A DNA stretch of 64,000 bases. It comes from Castellaniella sp035707805 (GTDB taxonomy: Bacteria > Pseudomonadota > Gammaproteobacteria > Burkholderiales > Burkholderiaceae_B). The first letter of the stretch is position 1, and each line of letters begins with the position of its first letter. A program made the translations under genes and the position numbers. Of the stretch, positions 8,923 to 18,675 are shown piece after piece. The notes under the pieces are model-generated. The model did no database searches. It had not been told where the DNA came from and saw nothing but the letters and a program-made list of their open reading frames with translations. The DNA lies in the NCBI GenBank assembly GCA_035707805.1, contig DASSTS010000039.1:1-64000 (forward strand), written 5' to 3'.

Positions 8923-11546
8923 GATGAGGCGGCGGAAGAAGTCGATGGGATTGTAAGCGCGGTCGGCGCGCCCGCCTCGGCCGACAGCACGTCGAACACG
9001 TGCCGCTCGAACTGCAACTGGCCGCGCGGCTGGTCCAGGACCGCCCCCTGCAGGATGAAGATGTCCTCGACGCGGTCTCCCAGCGTCATGATCTTGGCCA
9101 TCTTCAGGTTGATGCCGTGGCGTGTGAAGACGCTGGCCAGGTCGTGCAGCAGGCCGATGCGGTCGGCGCTCGTGATGGACAGCCGCCAGTTGCCGCCCTG
9201 CTCGTCGGGCTGCAGGGCGATGCTGGGCAGGATGGGAAAGACGCGCGAGCGCCGCGATCCGCGCCGCAGCGCCGACGGGCTGCCGCCGCTGCCCGGCGAG
9301 GATAGGGCGGCTCGCAGCTCGTGCTCGATCAGGGTGGCGTGGGCGCGGTAGTCGCGGTCCGCGTCCGGCAGCAGGACGATGAAGCTGTCCAGCGCCCAGC
9401 CCTGGCGCGTCGTGTGGATGCGCGCGTCCTGGATGCTGAGGCCGTGGCGGTCGAAATACCGGCAGATGTCCATGAACAGGTCGGCGCGGTCGGGCGCATA
9501 GGCCAGGATCTGCAGGGCCTCGTTTTGCCCCAGCACCCGCGCGCGGACCACGGGATCCGGACCCTGGAAGCAGTGGTACAGGTGGCGGGTGTGCCAGGCG
9601 ATCTCGTTGGCCTCGTGCCGCAGGAAATAGGCGACGTCCAGCTGCGACCAGAAGGCCTCCCGGCTCTCGTCGCGCAGGCCCAGGCGGCGGACCTCGGCGG
9701 CCGCGGCGTCCTTGCGCAGCGCCAGGATCGTGCCCGTGTCCGGGCGGGCGCCGCCCAGCGCGGCCAGGGTCTGGTGATACAGGTCGTCCAGCAGCTTGCC
9801 CTTCCAGGCGTTCCAGACCCGGGGGCTGGTGCCGCGGATGTCGGCCACGGTCAGCAGGTACAGCGCGGCCAGCCGGCGCTGCGTGCCCACGCGTGTGGCG
9901 AACTCGTGGATCACGCGCGGGTCGCTCAGGTCGCGCTTCTGGGCGACCTGGGACAGCGTCAGGTGTTCGCGGACCAGGAATTCCAGCAGCGCGGACTGCT
10001 CGCGCGAGAGCTGGTGCTGGCGCGCGAAACGCAGGACCTCGGCCGCGCCCAGCTGCGAATGGTCGCCGCCGCGGCCCTTGGCGATGTCGTGGAACAGCGC
10101 GGCCACGTACAGCAGCCAGTGCTCGTCCAGGTCGGCGATCAGCTGGCTGGCCAGCGGGTATTCCTGGGCGTGCTCGGGCATGGTGAAGCGGCGCAGGTTG
10201 CGGATCACCATCAGGATGTGCTGGTCCACCGTGTAGGCATGGAACAGGTCGTGCTGCATCTGGCCGACGATGCGCCGGAACACCGGCAGGTAGCGCGGCA
10301 GGATGTTCCACATCGTCATGTCCCGCAGGGCGTGGACGATGCCGCGCGGCTGCTGCAGGATCTGCAGGAACTGACGGCGGTTGACCGGATTGTTGCGGAA
10401 CTGCGGGTCGATCCGGTGGCGCGCGTGCCACATGGCGCGCAGCGTGCCGGCCGCCATGCCCTGCAGCTCGGGGTGCTGCTGCATGACCAGGAAGACGCGC
10501 AACAGCAGGGCGGGGTTGCGCTCGAAAGCGTCCGGACGGCACAGCGCCAGATGGTCGCGGCGCACGCAGAAATCATCGTCCAGGGCTTCGGTCTTGGCCT
10601 GCGGCTGGGGGAACAGGTGTTCTTCCAGGGCCTGCATCAGCAGGCGGTTGACCTGGCAGACCACCCGGGCGGCCCAGTAGTACCGCTGCATCAGCAGTTC
10701 GCTGGCGCGCCGGTGCGGCTGGTCACGAAAGCCGTAGATCTGCGCGAGGCGGGGTTGCAGGTCGAACAGCACGCGGTCTTCCCGGCGTCCCGCCAGCAAG
10801 TGCAGCTCGATGCGCAGGCGCTTGAAGGCGCGTTCGGCCCGCCGCAGCGAACGGAACTCGGCCGGCGTAAGCAGGTCGGTCCGGGCCACGGCGTTCCAGT
10901 CGTCGCCCAGGCCCGCCGCCCGCGCCAGCCAGAGCAGCACCTGCAGGTCGCGCAGGCCGCCCGGCGCTTCCTTGCAGTTGGGCTCGAGGGCGTAGGGCGT
11001 GTCCTGGTGGCGGGCGTGGCGCTGCTGCATCTCGGTGCGCTTGGCCAGGTAGAACTCGCGCGGGTCCAGGTCGGCGCGCATCTGGTCGCGGAACTGCTGG
11101 AAGAGCTTGCGGCTGCCGGCCAGCCAGCGGGCTTCCAGCAAGGCAGTCTGGACCGTGATGTCGGCCGCCGCCTCGTGGCGGCATTGAGCCAGGGTGCGTA
11201 CGCTGTGGCCGGGCTCCAGGCCGATGTCCCACAGCGCGGCGATCAGGGCCTCGATGCGCTCGCGGCCGGCCGCGTCGGGGCTGTCGTCCAGCAGGATCAG
11301 GATGTCCAGGTCGGACCCTGGATACAGCTCGCCGCGGCCATAGCCGCCGACGGCTGCGACGCAGGCCCCCTGGGGGACGGGATTCAGGGTCAGGAGCTCG
11401 CGCACGAGCTCGTCGGCGATGCGCCGCAGGGCCGTGAGCAGGGTGTCGGGCCGCAGGTGCCTGCGGTAGGCCGCGATGGCTTCGGCGCGGCGCCGCTGCA
11501 GCTGTTCGCGCAGCGCCGCCACTCCGTCCGGCGACTGGGCCATCAT
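8919..11546 (-). CDS. glnD: Bifunctional uridylyltransferase / uridylyl-removing enzyme (PII sensor)
   Basis: Nitrogen sensor that uridylylates PII (GlnB/GlnK) when glutamine is low and removes UMP when it is high. The 875-residue protein has an N-terminal nucleotidyltransferase site (GGYGRGELYPGSDLD, about 67-81), a central helical region, an HD-type hydrolase domain with LFHDIAKGRGGDHS (about residue 450) and two C-terminal ACT domains (QPDEQGGNWRLSITSADRIGLLHDL begins about 705 for the first set and the last ends near the C-terminus), which bind glutamine. The first ATG overlaps the map stop (ATGA at 11543-11546); a second in-frame ATG follows immediately. Long open frames on the opposite strand are GC-driven shadows. 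Confidence 0.95.
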   Translation of the reverse strand: MMAQSPDGVAALREQLQRRRAEAIAAYRRHLRPDTLLTALRRIADELVRELLTLNPVPQGACVAAVGGYGRGELYPGSDLDILILLDDSPDAAGRERIEALIAALWDIGLEPGHSVRTLAQCRHEAAADITVQTALLEARWLAGSRKLFQQFRDQMRADLDPREFYLAKRTEMQQRHARHQDTPYALEPNCKEAPGGLRDLQVLLWLARAAGLGDDWNAVARTDLLTPAEFRSLRRAERAFKRLRIELHLLAGRREDRVLFDLQPRLAQIYGFRDQPHRRASELLMQRYYWAARVVCQVNRLLMQALEEHLFPQPQAKTEALDDDFCVRRDHLALCRPDAFERNPALLLRVFLVMQQHPELQGMAAGTLRAMWHARHRIDPQFRNNPVNRRQFLQILQQPRGIVHALRDMTMWNILPRYLPVFRRIVGQMQHDLFHAYTVDQHILMVIRNLRRFTMPEHAQEYPLASQLIADLDEHWLLYVAALFHDIAKGRGGDHSQLGAAEVLRFARQHQLSREQSALLEFLVREHLTLSQVAQKRDLSDPRVIHEFATRVGTQRRLAALYLLTVADIRGTSPRVWNAWKGKLLDDLYHQTLAALGGARPDTGTILALRKDAAAAEVRRLGLRDESREAFWSQLDVAYFLRHEANEIAWHTRHLYHCFQGPDPVVRARVLGQNEALQILAYAPDRADLFMDICRYFDRHGLSIQDARIHTTRQGWALDSFIVLLPDADRDYRAHATLIEHELRAALSSPGSGGSPSALRRGSRRSRVFPILPSIALQPDEQGGNWRLSITSADRIGLLHDLASVFTRHGINLKMAKIMTLGDRVEDIFILQGAVLDQPRGQLQFERHVFDVLSAEAGAPTALTIPSTSSAASS

Positions 11547-12358
11547 GCAGAGGCTGCCGCCTTCACGAAAGCGGGCGGGGCCGGCATGCCGGGCGAGACG
11601 GTCAGGACCTCGTAGCCCTGGTCCGTCACCAGGATGCTGTGCTCCCACTGGGCCGACAGGCTGTGGTCGCGCGTCACGACCGTCCATTGGTCGGCCAGTG
11701 TGCGGATCTCGCGGCGGCCGGCATTGATCATCGGCTCGATGGTGAAGATCATGCCCGGTTCCAGGCGCAGGCCGGTGCCCGGCTTGCCATAGTGCAGGAC
11801 CTGGGGATCCTGGTGGAAGCGGCGGCCCACGCCGTGGCCGCAGTATTCCCGGACCACCGAGAACCCGGCCGCTTCGGCGTGTTTCTGGATGGCGTGGCCC
11901 ACGTCGCCCAGGGTGGCGCCGGGGCGCACCTGCTCGATCCCGAGCCACATGCATTCATAGGTGGTCTCGGTCAGGCGCCGGGCCAGGATGGACGGCTCGC
12001 CGACGTAGTACATGCGGCTGGTGTCGCCGAACCAGCCGTCCTTGATGATGGTGATGTCCATGTTCAGGATGTCACCGTTCTTCAGGACCTTGTCGCCGGG
12101 GATGCCGTGGCAGATGACGTGGTTGACCGAGATGCAGATGGAGGCCGGGTAGGGCGGGTAGCCCGGCGGGGCGTAGCCGACCGTGGCGGATTTCACCTGC
12201 AGCACGTTGGTCAGATAATCCATGCACAGGCGTTCGATCTCCCCGGTGGTGACGCCCGCGCGGACGTGCGGCTCGAGATAGTCCAGAATGCTGGCGGCCG
12301 CCTGGCACGCGGCGCGCATCTGGTTGAGTTCCTGGGGATCGGTCACGAGTTGGGTCAT
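11543..12358 (-). CDS. map: Type I methionine aminopeptidase
   Basis: Removes initiator methionine from nascent proteins; cytosolic two-metal enzyme. The 271-residue protein shows all five metal ligands in the expected order: Asp in DGWFGDTSRM (two Asp), His in GHGVGRRFHQDP, Glu in FTIEPMINAG and Glu in SAQWEHSILVT. Start ATG at 12358 lies 38 bases downstream of a perfect TATAAT on the minus strand. It is the first gene of map-glnD-dsbB and is divergent from rpsB, the conserved map/rpsB arrangement of proteobacteria. Confidence 0.96.
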   Translation of the reverse strand: MTQLVTDPQELNQMRAACQAAASILDYLEPHVRAGVTTGEIERLCMDYLTNVLQVKSATVGYAPPGYPPYPASICISVNHVICHGIPGDKVLKNGDILNMDITIIKDGWFGDTSRMYYVGEPSILARRLTETTYECMWLGIEQVRPGATLGDVGHAIQKHAEAAGFSVVREYCGHGVGRRFHQDPQVLHYGKPGTGLRLEPGMIFTIEPMINAGRREIRTLADQWTVVTRDHSLSAQWEHSILVTDQGYEVLTVSPGMPAPPAFVKAAASA

Positions 12359-12653
12359 GGGAGAAACTTGCTGAAATTACGGGAAGAATAGTAGAATTAT
12401 AGGCTTCGCTAGCAGAATTCTCTTTGGATTTTGCCAGCGGATGGGTAGTACCTGGGCAGTATCTGATCTGGGGCAGGCAGCGCCTGCGGCGCTTTTCTGG
12501 TTTGCACCGCATCTGTCCTGCTTATTCTGTACTGTTTTTTAATAGCGTGCATGGCCCGCCATGGGTGTTTGCGGACTGCAGTGTTCGATGCCTCGAACAT
12601 GTTAGTCCCGGATACTGGCCATGTACAAGACCGAACCCTTTGGAGAATTCTTC
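12359..12653. promoter_or_regulatory. Divergent map / rpsB control region with rpsB leader
   Basis: A 295-base gene-free stretch. On the minus strand there is a perfect -10 TATAAT at 12401-12396, suitable for map, with no good -35. On the plus strand a possible rpsB promoter is TTGCAC at 12502-12507 with TATTCT at 12523-12528 (15-base spacer, below optimal). A small GC hairpin followed by T4 lies at 12479-12496 (stem 12479-12484 / 12488-12493) just upstream. The rpsB leader is about 115 bases and ends in a GGAG ribosome site at 12642-12645. rpsB leaders are a known site of S2 autoregulation in other proteobacteria; whether that applies here is inference. Confidence 0.5.
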
Positions 12654-13406
12654 ATGAGCCTCATGCGCGAAATGCTGGAAGCTGGTGTGCACTTTGGTCA
12701 CCAGACCCGCTACTGGAACCCGAAAATGGCCGAATACATCTTCGGTCAGCGCAACAAGATCCACATCGTCAACCTCGAGCGCACGGTCGAGAAATACCTG
12801 GAAGCCACGCAGTTCGTGCGCCAGGTGGCCGCGCGCGGCGGCAACGTGCTGTTCGTCGGCACCAAGCGCTCCGCCCGCGAACTGGTCGCCGCCGAGGCCC
12901 AGCGCTGCGGCATGCCCTACGTCGACAGCCGCTGGCTGGGCGGCATGATGACCAACTTCAAGACGGTCAAGACGTCCATCAAGCGCCTGAAGGACATGGA
13001 AGCCCAGCAGGCCGAGGGCGCCACCGAGCACATGTCCAAGAAAGAAGGCCTGATGTTCCAGCGCGAACTGGCCAAGCTGAACAAGTCCATCGGCGGCATC
13101 AAGGACATGAACACCCTGCCCGACGCGCTGTTCGTCATCGACGTGGGCTACCACAAGATCGCCGTGGCCGAGGCCCGCACGCTGGGCATCCCGGTGGTCG
13201 GCGTGGTGGACACCAACCACTCCCCCGAGGGCATCGACTACGTGATCCCGGGCAATGACGATTCCTCCAAGGCCATCGCCCTGTACGCCCGCGGCATGGC
13301 CGACGCCGTGCTGGCTGGCCGCGAACAGAGCCTGAACGGCCTGGTCGAGGAACTGGCCGAAGGCGAGGAATTCATCGAGGTCGAACAGGACCAGCACGAG
13401 GAATAA
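12654..13406 (+). CDS. rpsB: 30S ribosomal protein S2
   Basis: Small-subunit ribosomal protein at the head-body junction, needed for S1 docking. The 250-residue protein starts MSLMREMLEAGVHFGHQTRYWNP, the standard S2 N-terminus, and contains PDALFVIDVGYHKIAVAEA. The ATG at 12654 is chosen because of the GGAG 8 bases upstream and the family N-terminus; the frame is open further upstream only by chance. It is followed by tsf, as in nearly all bacteria. Confidence 0.97.
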   Translation: MSLMREMLEAGVHFGHQTRYWNPKMAEYIFGQRNKIHIVNLERTVEKYLEATQFVRQVAARGGNVLFVGTKRSARELVAAEAQRCGMPYVDSRWLGGMMTNFKTVKTSIKRLKDMEAQQAEGATEHMSKKEGLMFQRELAKLNKSIGGIKDMNTLPDALFVIDVGYHKIAVAEARTLGIPVVGVVDTNHSPEGIDYVIPGNDDSSKAIALYARGMADAVLAGREQSLNGLVEELAEGEEFIEVEQDQHEE

Positions 13407-13460
13407 TCCCTCGCCCCGGCGACCCCTGCCGGCCGGGCGCCGCCCCGGCCGGCCAGCCCG

Positions 13461-13480
13461 ATACCGGCGCCTGCCGGTAT
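13461..13480 (+). promoter_or_regulatory. rpsB-tsf intergenic stem-loop
   Basis: A perfect 8-bp inverted repeat (13461-13468 with 13473-13480, 4-base loop) lies between rpsB and tsf. No T tract follows, so it is not a standard terminator; it may stabilise the upstream message or attenuate tsf relative to rpsB. Confidence 0.5.
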
Positions 13481-13506
13481 CTGCATTGATCGAACAGGAG
13501 AATCGA

Positions 13507-14382
13507 ATGGCTCAAATCACCGCCGCCATGGTCAAGGAACTGCGCGAAAAGACCGACGCGCCCATGATGGAATGCAAGAAGGCCCTGACGGAAGCCGACG
13601 GCGACCTGGCCCGCGCCGAGGAACTGCTGCGCGTCAAGCTCGGCAGCAAGGCCTCCAAGGCCGCCAGCCGCGTCACCGCCGAAGGCCTGATCGGCCTGCA
13701 CATCGCCGCCGACGGCAAGACCGGCGCCCTGATCGAAGTCAACTGCGAGACCGACTTCGTGGCCAAGAACGACGATTTCGTCGCCTTCGTCAACGAGCTG
13801 GCCCGCCTCGTGACCGAACAGAACCCCGCCGACGTCGCCGCCCTGAACCAGTGCGGCCTGGGCGAAGGCACGGTCGAAACCACCCGCACCGCACTGATCG
13901 GCAAGATCGGCGAGAACATGTCCGTGCGCCGCTTCCAGCGTTTCGAGACCGCTGACGGGCTGAACAGCTACGTGCACGGCGGGCGCATCGGCGTGCTGGT
14001 CGACTTCGCCGGCGCCGACGAGGTCGGCAAGGACCTGGCCATGCACATCGCCGCCACCAAGCCGCGCGCCCTGGACGCCGGCGGCGTGGATCCCGCGCTG
14101 ATCGCCGCCGAGCGCTCGGTCGCCGAACAGAAGGCCGCCGAGTCCGGCAAGCCCGCCGAGATCGTCACCAAGATGGTCGAAGGCGCCGTGCAGAAGTTCC
14201 TCAAGGAAGTCACGCTGCTGTCGCAGCCCTTCGTCAAGAACGACAAGCAGACCGTCGAGCAGATGCTCAAGGAAAAGGGCGCCCGCATCAACCGCTACGT
14301 CCTGTTCGTGGTGGGCGAGGGCATCGAGAAGAAATCCGAGGACTTCGCCGCCGAAGTGGCCGCCGCCGCCAGCGGTTCCTGA
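13507..14382 (+). CDS. tsf: Translation elongation factor Ts
   Basis: Guanine-nucleotide exchange factor for EF-Tu. The 291-residue protein has the N-terminal UBA-like module (ITAAMVKELREKTDAPMMECKKAL), the conserved TDFVAK motif within CETDFVAKNDDFV that contacts EF-Tu, and the repeated core subdomains. ATG 13507 follows AGGAG at 13496-13500. Earlier in-frame codons only extend the frame into the leader. Confidence 0.97.
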   Translation: MAQITAAMVKELREKTDAPMMECKKALTEADGDLARAEELLRVKLGSKASKAASRVTAEGLIGLHIAADGKTGALIEVNCETDFVAKNDDFVAFVNELARLVTEQNPADVAALNQCGLGEGTVETTRTALIGKIGENMSVRRFQRFETADGLNSYVHGGRIGVLVDFAGADEVGKDLAMHIAATKPRALDAGGVDPALIAAERSVAEQKAAESGKPAEIVTKMVEGAVQKFLKEVTLLSQPFVKNDKQTVEQMLKEKGARINRYVLFVVGEGIEKKSEDFAAEVAAAASGS

Positions 14383-14496
14383 TTTCCTCCGATTCAGGTA
14401 CGATGGCATCGCGCCGCGTGCGCGATGCCGCCGCACGCCCGGCGCGATCACACGCCTGCCTCCTTTTCTGTTTCCGTTCTTCCAGGAATCTGGTGC

Positions 14497-15213
14497 ATGT
14501 CAAATCCGGCCTACAAGCGCGTCCTTCTGAAACTGTCGGGCGAGGCGCTGATGGGAGGTGATGCCTTCGGCATCAACCGCGCGACCATTCTTCGCATGAC
14601 CGAAGAAATCCACGGCATCGTGTCGCTCGGGGTCCAGCTGGCCGTCGTGATCGGCGGCGGCAACATTTTCCGCGGCGTGGCGCCGGGCGCGCAGGGCATG
14701 GACCGCGCGACGGCCGACTACATGGGCATGCTGGCCACGGTCATGAACGGCCTGGCCCTGCAGGACGCGCTCAAGAACCACGGCGTCGATGCCCGCGTGC
14801 AATCCGCGCTGAACATCGACCAGGTGGTCGAGCGCTACATCCGCCCCAAGGCCTTGCGCTACCTCGAGGAAGGCAAGGTCGTCATCTTCGCGGCGGGCAC
14901 GGGCAATCCCTTCTTCACCACGGATACGGCCGCGGCGCTGCGCGGGGCCGAGGTCGGCGCCGAGGTGGTGCTCAAGGCCACCAAGGTCGACGGCATCTAC
15001 AGCGCCGATCCCAACAAGGATCCGAACGCCACCCGCTATTCGCGCATCAGCTTCGACGAGGCCATCGTGCGCCGCCTCGAGGTCATGGATGCCACGGCCT
15101 TCGCCTTGTGCCGCGACCAGAAACTGCCGATCAAAGTCTTTTCGATCAACAAACCCGGGGCCTTGCGCCGCGTCGTCTGCGGCGAGGACGAGGGCACCCT
15201 GGTTCAGGTATAG
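14497..15213 (+). CDS. pyrH: Uridylate kinase
   Basis: Bacterial UMP kinase of the amino acid kinase fold, giving UDP for RNA and nucleotide-sugar synthesis; usually hexameric and GTP-activated. The 238-residue protein shows YKRVLLKLSGEALMG at the N-terminus, VIGGGNIFRG for phosphate binding, and TDTAAALRGAEVGAEVVLKATKVDGIY. The ATG at 14497 (MSNPAYKR) after an AGGA site is chosen; an earlier in-frame ATG would add 24 residues unlike the family. The gene order tsf-pyrH-frr-uppS is conserved. Confidence 0.96.
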   Translation: MSNPAYKRVLLKLSGEALMGGDAFGINRATILRMTEEIHGIVSLGVQLAVVIGGGNIFRGVAPGAQGMDRATADYMGMLATVMNGLALQDALKNHGVDARVQSALNIDQVVERYIRPKALRYLEEGKVVIFAAGTGNPFFTTDTAAALRGAEVGAEVVLKATKVDGIYSADPNKDPNATRYSRISFDEAIVRRLEVMDATAFALCRDQKLPIKVFSINKPGALRRVVCGEDEGTLVQV

Positions 15214-15221
15214 GAATCCTC

Positions 15222-15782
15222 ATGAGCCTTTCCGACATCCGCCGCTCGGCCGACGAGCGCATGGGAAAATCCATCGAAGCCCTGAAGACCAGTCTGGGCA
15301 AGATCCGGACGGGCCGCGCGCACGCCGGCATCCTGGACCACGTCCTGGTCGAATACTACGGCTCTCCGGTCCCGGTCAGCCAGGTGGCCAACGTCAGCGT
15401 GATCGACGCCCGCACGCTCAGCGTCCAGGTCTGGGAAAAGACCATGGCCGCGGCCGTGGACAAGGCCATCCGCGAGTCGGACCTGGGCCTCAATCCGATC
15501 GCCATGGGCGACAACATCCGCGTGCCCATGCCCGCGCTCACCGAAGAGCGCCGCCGCGACCTCACCAAGGTCGTGCGGGGCGAGGGCGAGGACGCCAAGG
15601 TCGCCGTGCGCAACCTGCGCCGCGAGGCCAACGACACCCTCAAAAAGCTCCTGAAGGACAAGGAAATCTCGGAAGACGACGAGCGCCGCGGCCAGGACGA
15701 AGTCCAGAAGCTCACCGACCGCTACGTTGCCGACATCGACAAGCTCGTCTCCCAGAAGGAAGCCGAGATCATGACGGTCTGA
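15222..15782 (+). CDS. frr: Ribosome recycling factor
   Basis: With EF-G it splits post-termination ribosomes. It has the standard 186-residue length, a three-helix-bundle sequence (SDIRRSADERMGKSIEAL, KIRTGRAH, and the C-terminal long helix with LTDRYVADIDKLVSQKEAEIM). It starts 8 bases after the pyrH stop with AGGA upstream. Confidence 0.97.
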   Translation: MSLSDIRRSADERMGKSIEALKTSLGKIRTGRAHAGILDHVLVEYYGSPVPVSQVANVSVIDARTLSVQVWEKTMAAAVDKAIRESDLGLNPIAMGDNIRVPMPALTEERRRDLTKVVRGEGEDAKVAVRNLRREANDTLKKLLKDKEISEDDERRGQDEVQKLTDRYVADIDKLVSQKEAEIMTV

Positions 15783-15811
15783 GCACCGGCTTTCCGACCG
15801 ATCCCAGCGGC

Positions 15812-16573
15812 ATGACTCCGGCCAGTTCCACGCGCACGATTCCCGTCACCGGACAGACGCCGCGCCACGTCGCCATCATCATGGACGGCAACGGCCGGTG
15901 GGCGACCCAGCGCATGCTGCCCCGCACGGCGGGGCACGTGCGCGGCGTCCAGGCCGTGCGCCGCGCCGTCGAGGCCTGCGGCCGGCGGGGCGTCGAATAC
16001 CTCACGCTGTTCGCTTTCAGCTCCGAGAACTGGCGCCGTCCGGCCCAAGAGGTCTCGCTGCTGATGCGCCTGTTCGTGCGCACGCTCGAAAAAGAAGTCG
16101 ACAAGCTCATCGCCCAGGGGGTGCGCCTGCGCATCGTCGGCGACCTCGGCGCCTTCGACGACAAGCTCCAGGGCCTGATCCGCGACGCCGAGGCGCGCAC
16201 GGCAGGCCAGTCCGCCCTGACCCTGACCATCGCCGCCAACTACGGCGGGCGCTGGGACATCCTGCAGGCGGCCCGGTCCTTGCTGGCCGATCATCCCGAG
16301 CTCGCCGCCGACCCGGGACAGCTCGACGAGGCCGCGCTCGAGGCCCGGCTGGCCCTGGCCTATGCGCCGGAACCCGACCTGTTCATCCGCACCGGCGGGG
16401 AGCAGCGGATCTCGAACTTCCTGATCTGGCAGCTCGCCTACACCGAGCTGTATTTCACGGACTGTTACTGGCCCGACTTCGGCGCCGCGGAGATCGACCA
16501 GGCCTTTGCCTGGTATCGTGAACGTGAGCGGCGCTTCGGCCGCACCAGCGAGCAACTGCGCACAACGACCTGA
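15812..16573 (+). CDS. uppS: Undecaprenyl diphosphate synthase
   Basis: Cis-prenyltransferase that makes the C55 carrier lipid for peptidoglycan and O-antigen from FPP and IPP. It has the catalytic MDGNGRWA motif (Asp25), the RTAGH segment, FAFSSENWRRP, and the C-terminal DLFIRTGGEQRISNFLIWQLAYTEL signature. 253 residues, the usual length. Start ATG 15812 lies 29 bases after frr. Directly followed by cdsA and dxr, so isoprenoid and phospholipid precursor genes are clustered. Confidence 0.96.
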   Translation: MTPASSTRTIPVTGQTPRHVAIIMDGNGRWATQRMLPRTAGHVRGVQAVRRAVEACGRRGVEYLTLFAFSSENWRRPAQEVSLLMRLFVRTLEKEVDKLIAQGVRLRIVGDLGAFDDKLQGLIRDAEARTAGQSALTLTIAANYGGRWDILQAARSLLADHPELAADPGQLDEAALEARLALAYAPEPDLFIRTGGEQRISNFLIWQLAYTELYFTDCYWPDFGAAEIDQAFAWYRERERRFGRTSEQLRTTT

Positions 16574-16584
16574 AGGAATCCCCG

Positions 16585-17424
16585 ATGCTGCGTCAAAGAA
16601 TCCTGACCGCGATCGTCCTGCTGCTGATCGTCGCGGGCGCCGTCACAGCCTCCACCCCCTGGCCCATGCTGGCCCTGCTCACCCTGATGGCGGGCTGCGC
16701 GCTCTGGGAATGGCTGCGCCTGGTCTGGCCGCACCCCCTGGCGCGCGGCTGCGCGGCGGTCGTGTTCGTCTGCGCCCTGGGCGTGGCCTCGCGGCTGCTG
16801 GTCGACGGCCACCCCGGCCTCGAGCGGCTGTTCCATGCGTTCATCCTGCCCCTGGCCATCCTGTTCTGGCTGCTGGCGGCGCCCTTCATGGTGACGCGCG
16901 CCCAGGTGCCGGCGCGCTGCCCGGCGCTGGGCCTGGCGCTGGCCGGCGGCGTCACGCTGGCGGCGACCTGGTACGCGCTGGCCTGGATTTTCCTGCGCCA
17001 CGGCGCCGCGGCGCTGATCAGCCTGTGGGCGCTGATCTGGTGCGCGGACATCGCCGCCTATTTCACCGGCCGCGCCCTCGGGCGGCACAAGCTCGCGCCG
17101 CGGGTCAGCCCCGGCAAGACCTGGGAAGGCGCCGCGGGCGGCGTGCTGGCCGCGACGCTGTGGCTGCTGGCCACGGCGGCCTGGTGGCCCGGCAGCTACG
17201 GCGCGCTGCTGGCGCCGCGCACGGGCTGGGCCGCCCTGGCGCTGATCGGCATCTTCCTGGCCGCCTGGTCCATCCTGGGCGACCTGTTCGAGTCCCTGCT
17301 CAAGCGCCGCGCCGGGGTCAAGGACTCCAGCCAGCTGCTGCCGGGCCATGGCGGGGTGTACGATCGGATCGACGCCGTGCTGCCCGTCGCCCCGGCGGCC
17401 ATCCTCCTGCTGCTCATCGGATAA
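16585..17424 (+). CDS. cdsA: Phosphatidate cytidylyltransferase
   Basis: Inner-membrane enzyme making CDP-diacylglycerol from CTP and phosphatidate. The 279-residue protein has about seven to eight hydrophobic helices and ends with the family signature in LLKRRAGVKDSSQLLPGHGG followed by VYDRIDA. It lies 11 bases after uppS and 6 bases before dxr. Confidence 0.95.
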   Translation: MLRQRILTAIVLLLIVAGAVTASTPWPMLALLTLMAGCALWEWLRLVWPHPLARGCAAVVFVCALGVASRLLVDGHPGLERLFHAFILPLAILFWLLAAPFMVTRAQVPARCPALGLALAGGVTLAATWYALAWIFLRHGAAALISLWALIWCADIAAYFTGRALGRHKLAPRVSPGKTWEGAAGGVLAATLWLLATAAWWPGSYGALLAPRTGWAALALIGIFLAAWSILGDLFESLLKRRAGVKDSSQLLPGHGGVYDRIDAVLPVAPAAILLLLIG

Positions 17425-17430
17425 ACATTC

Positions 17431-18639
<1,209 letters not shown>

Positions 18640-18675
18640 TTCCGCCGCCGGCACCTTTTTTCCGATACCTCGCAC

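Noticed and set aside
9321..11615. 764-codon open frame on the plus strand opposite glnD
   Set aside because: Composition is a Val/Gln/Gly-rich mirror of the glnD codons, with no domain or ribosome site. glnD is certain.
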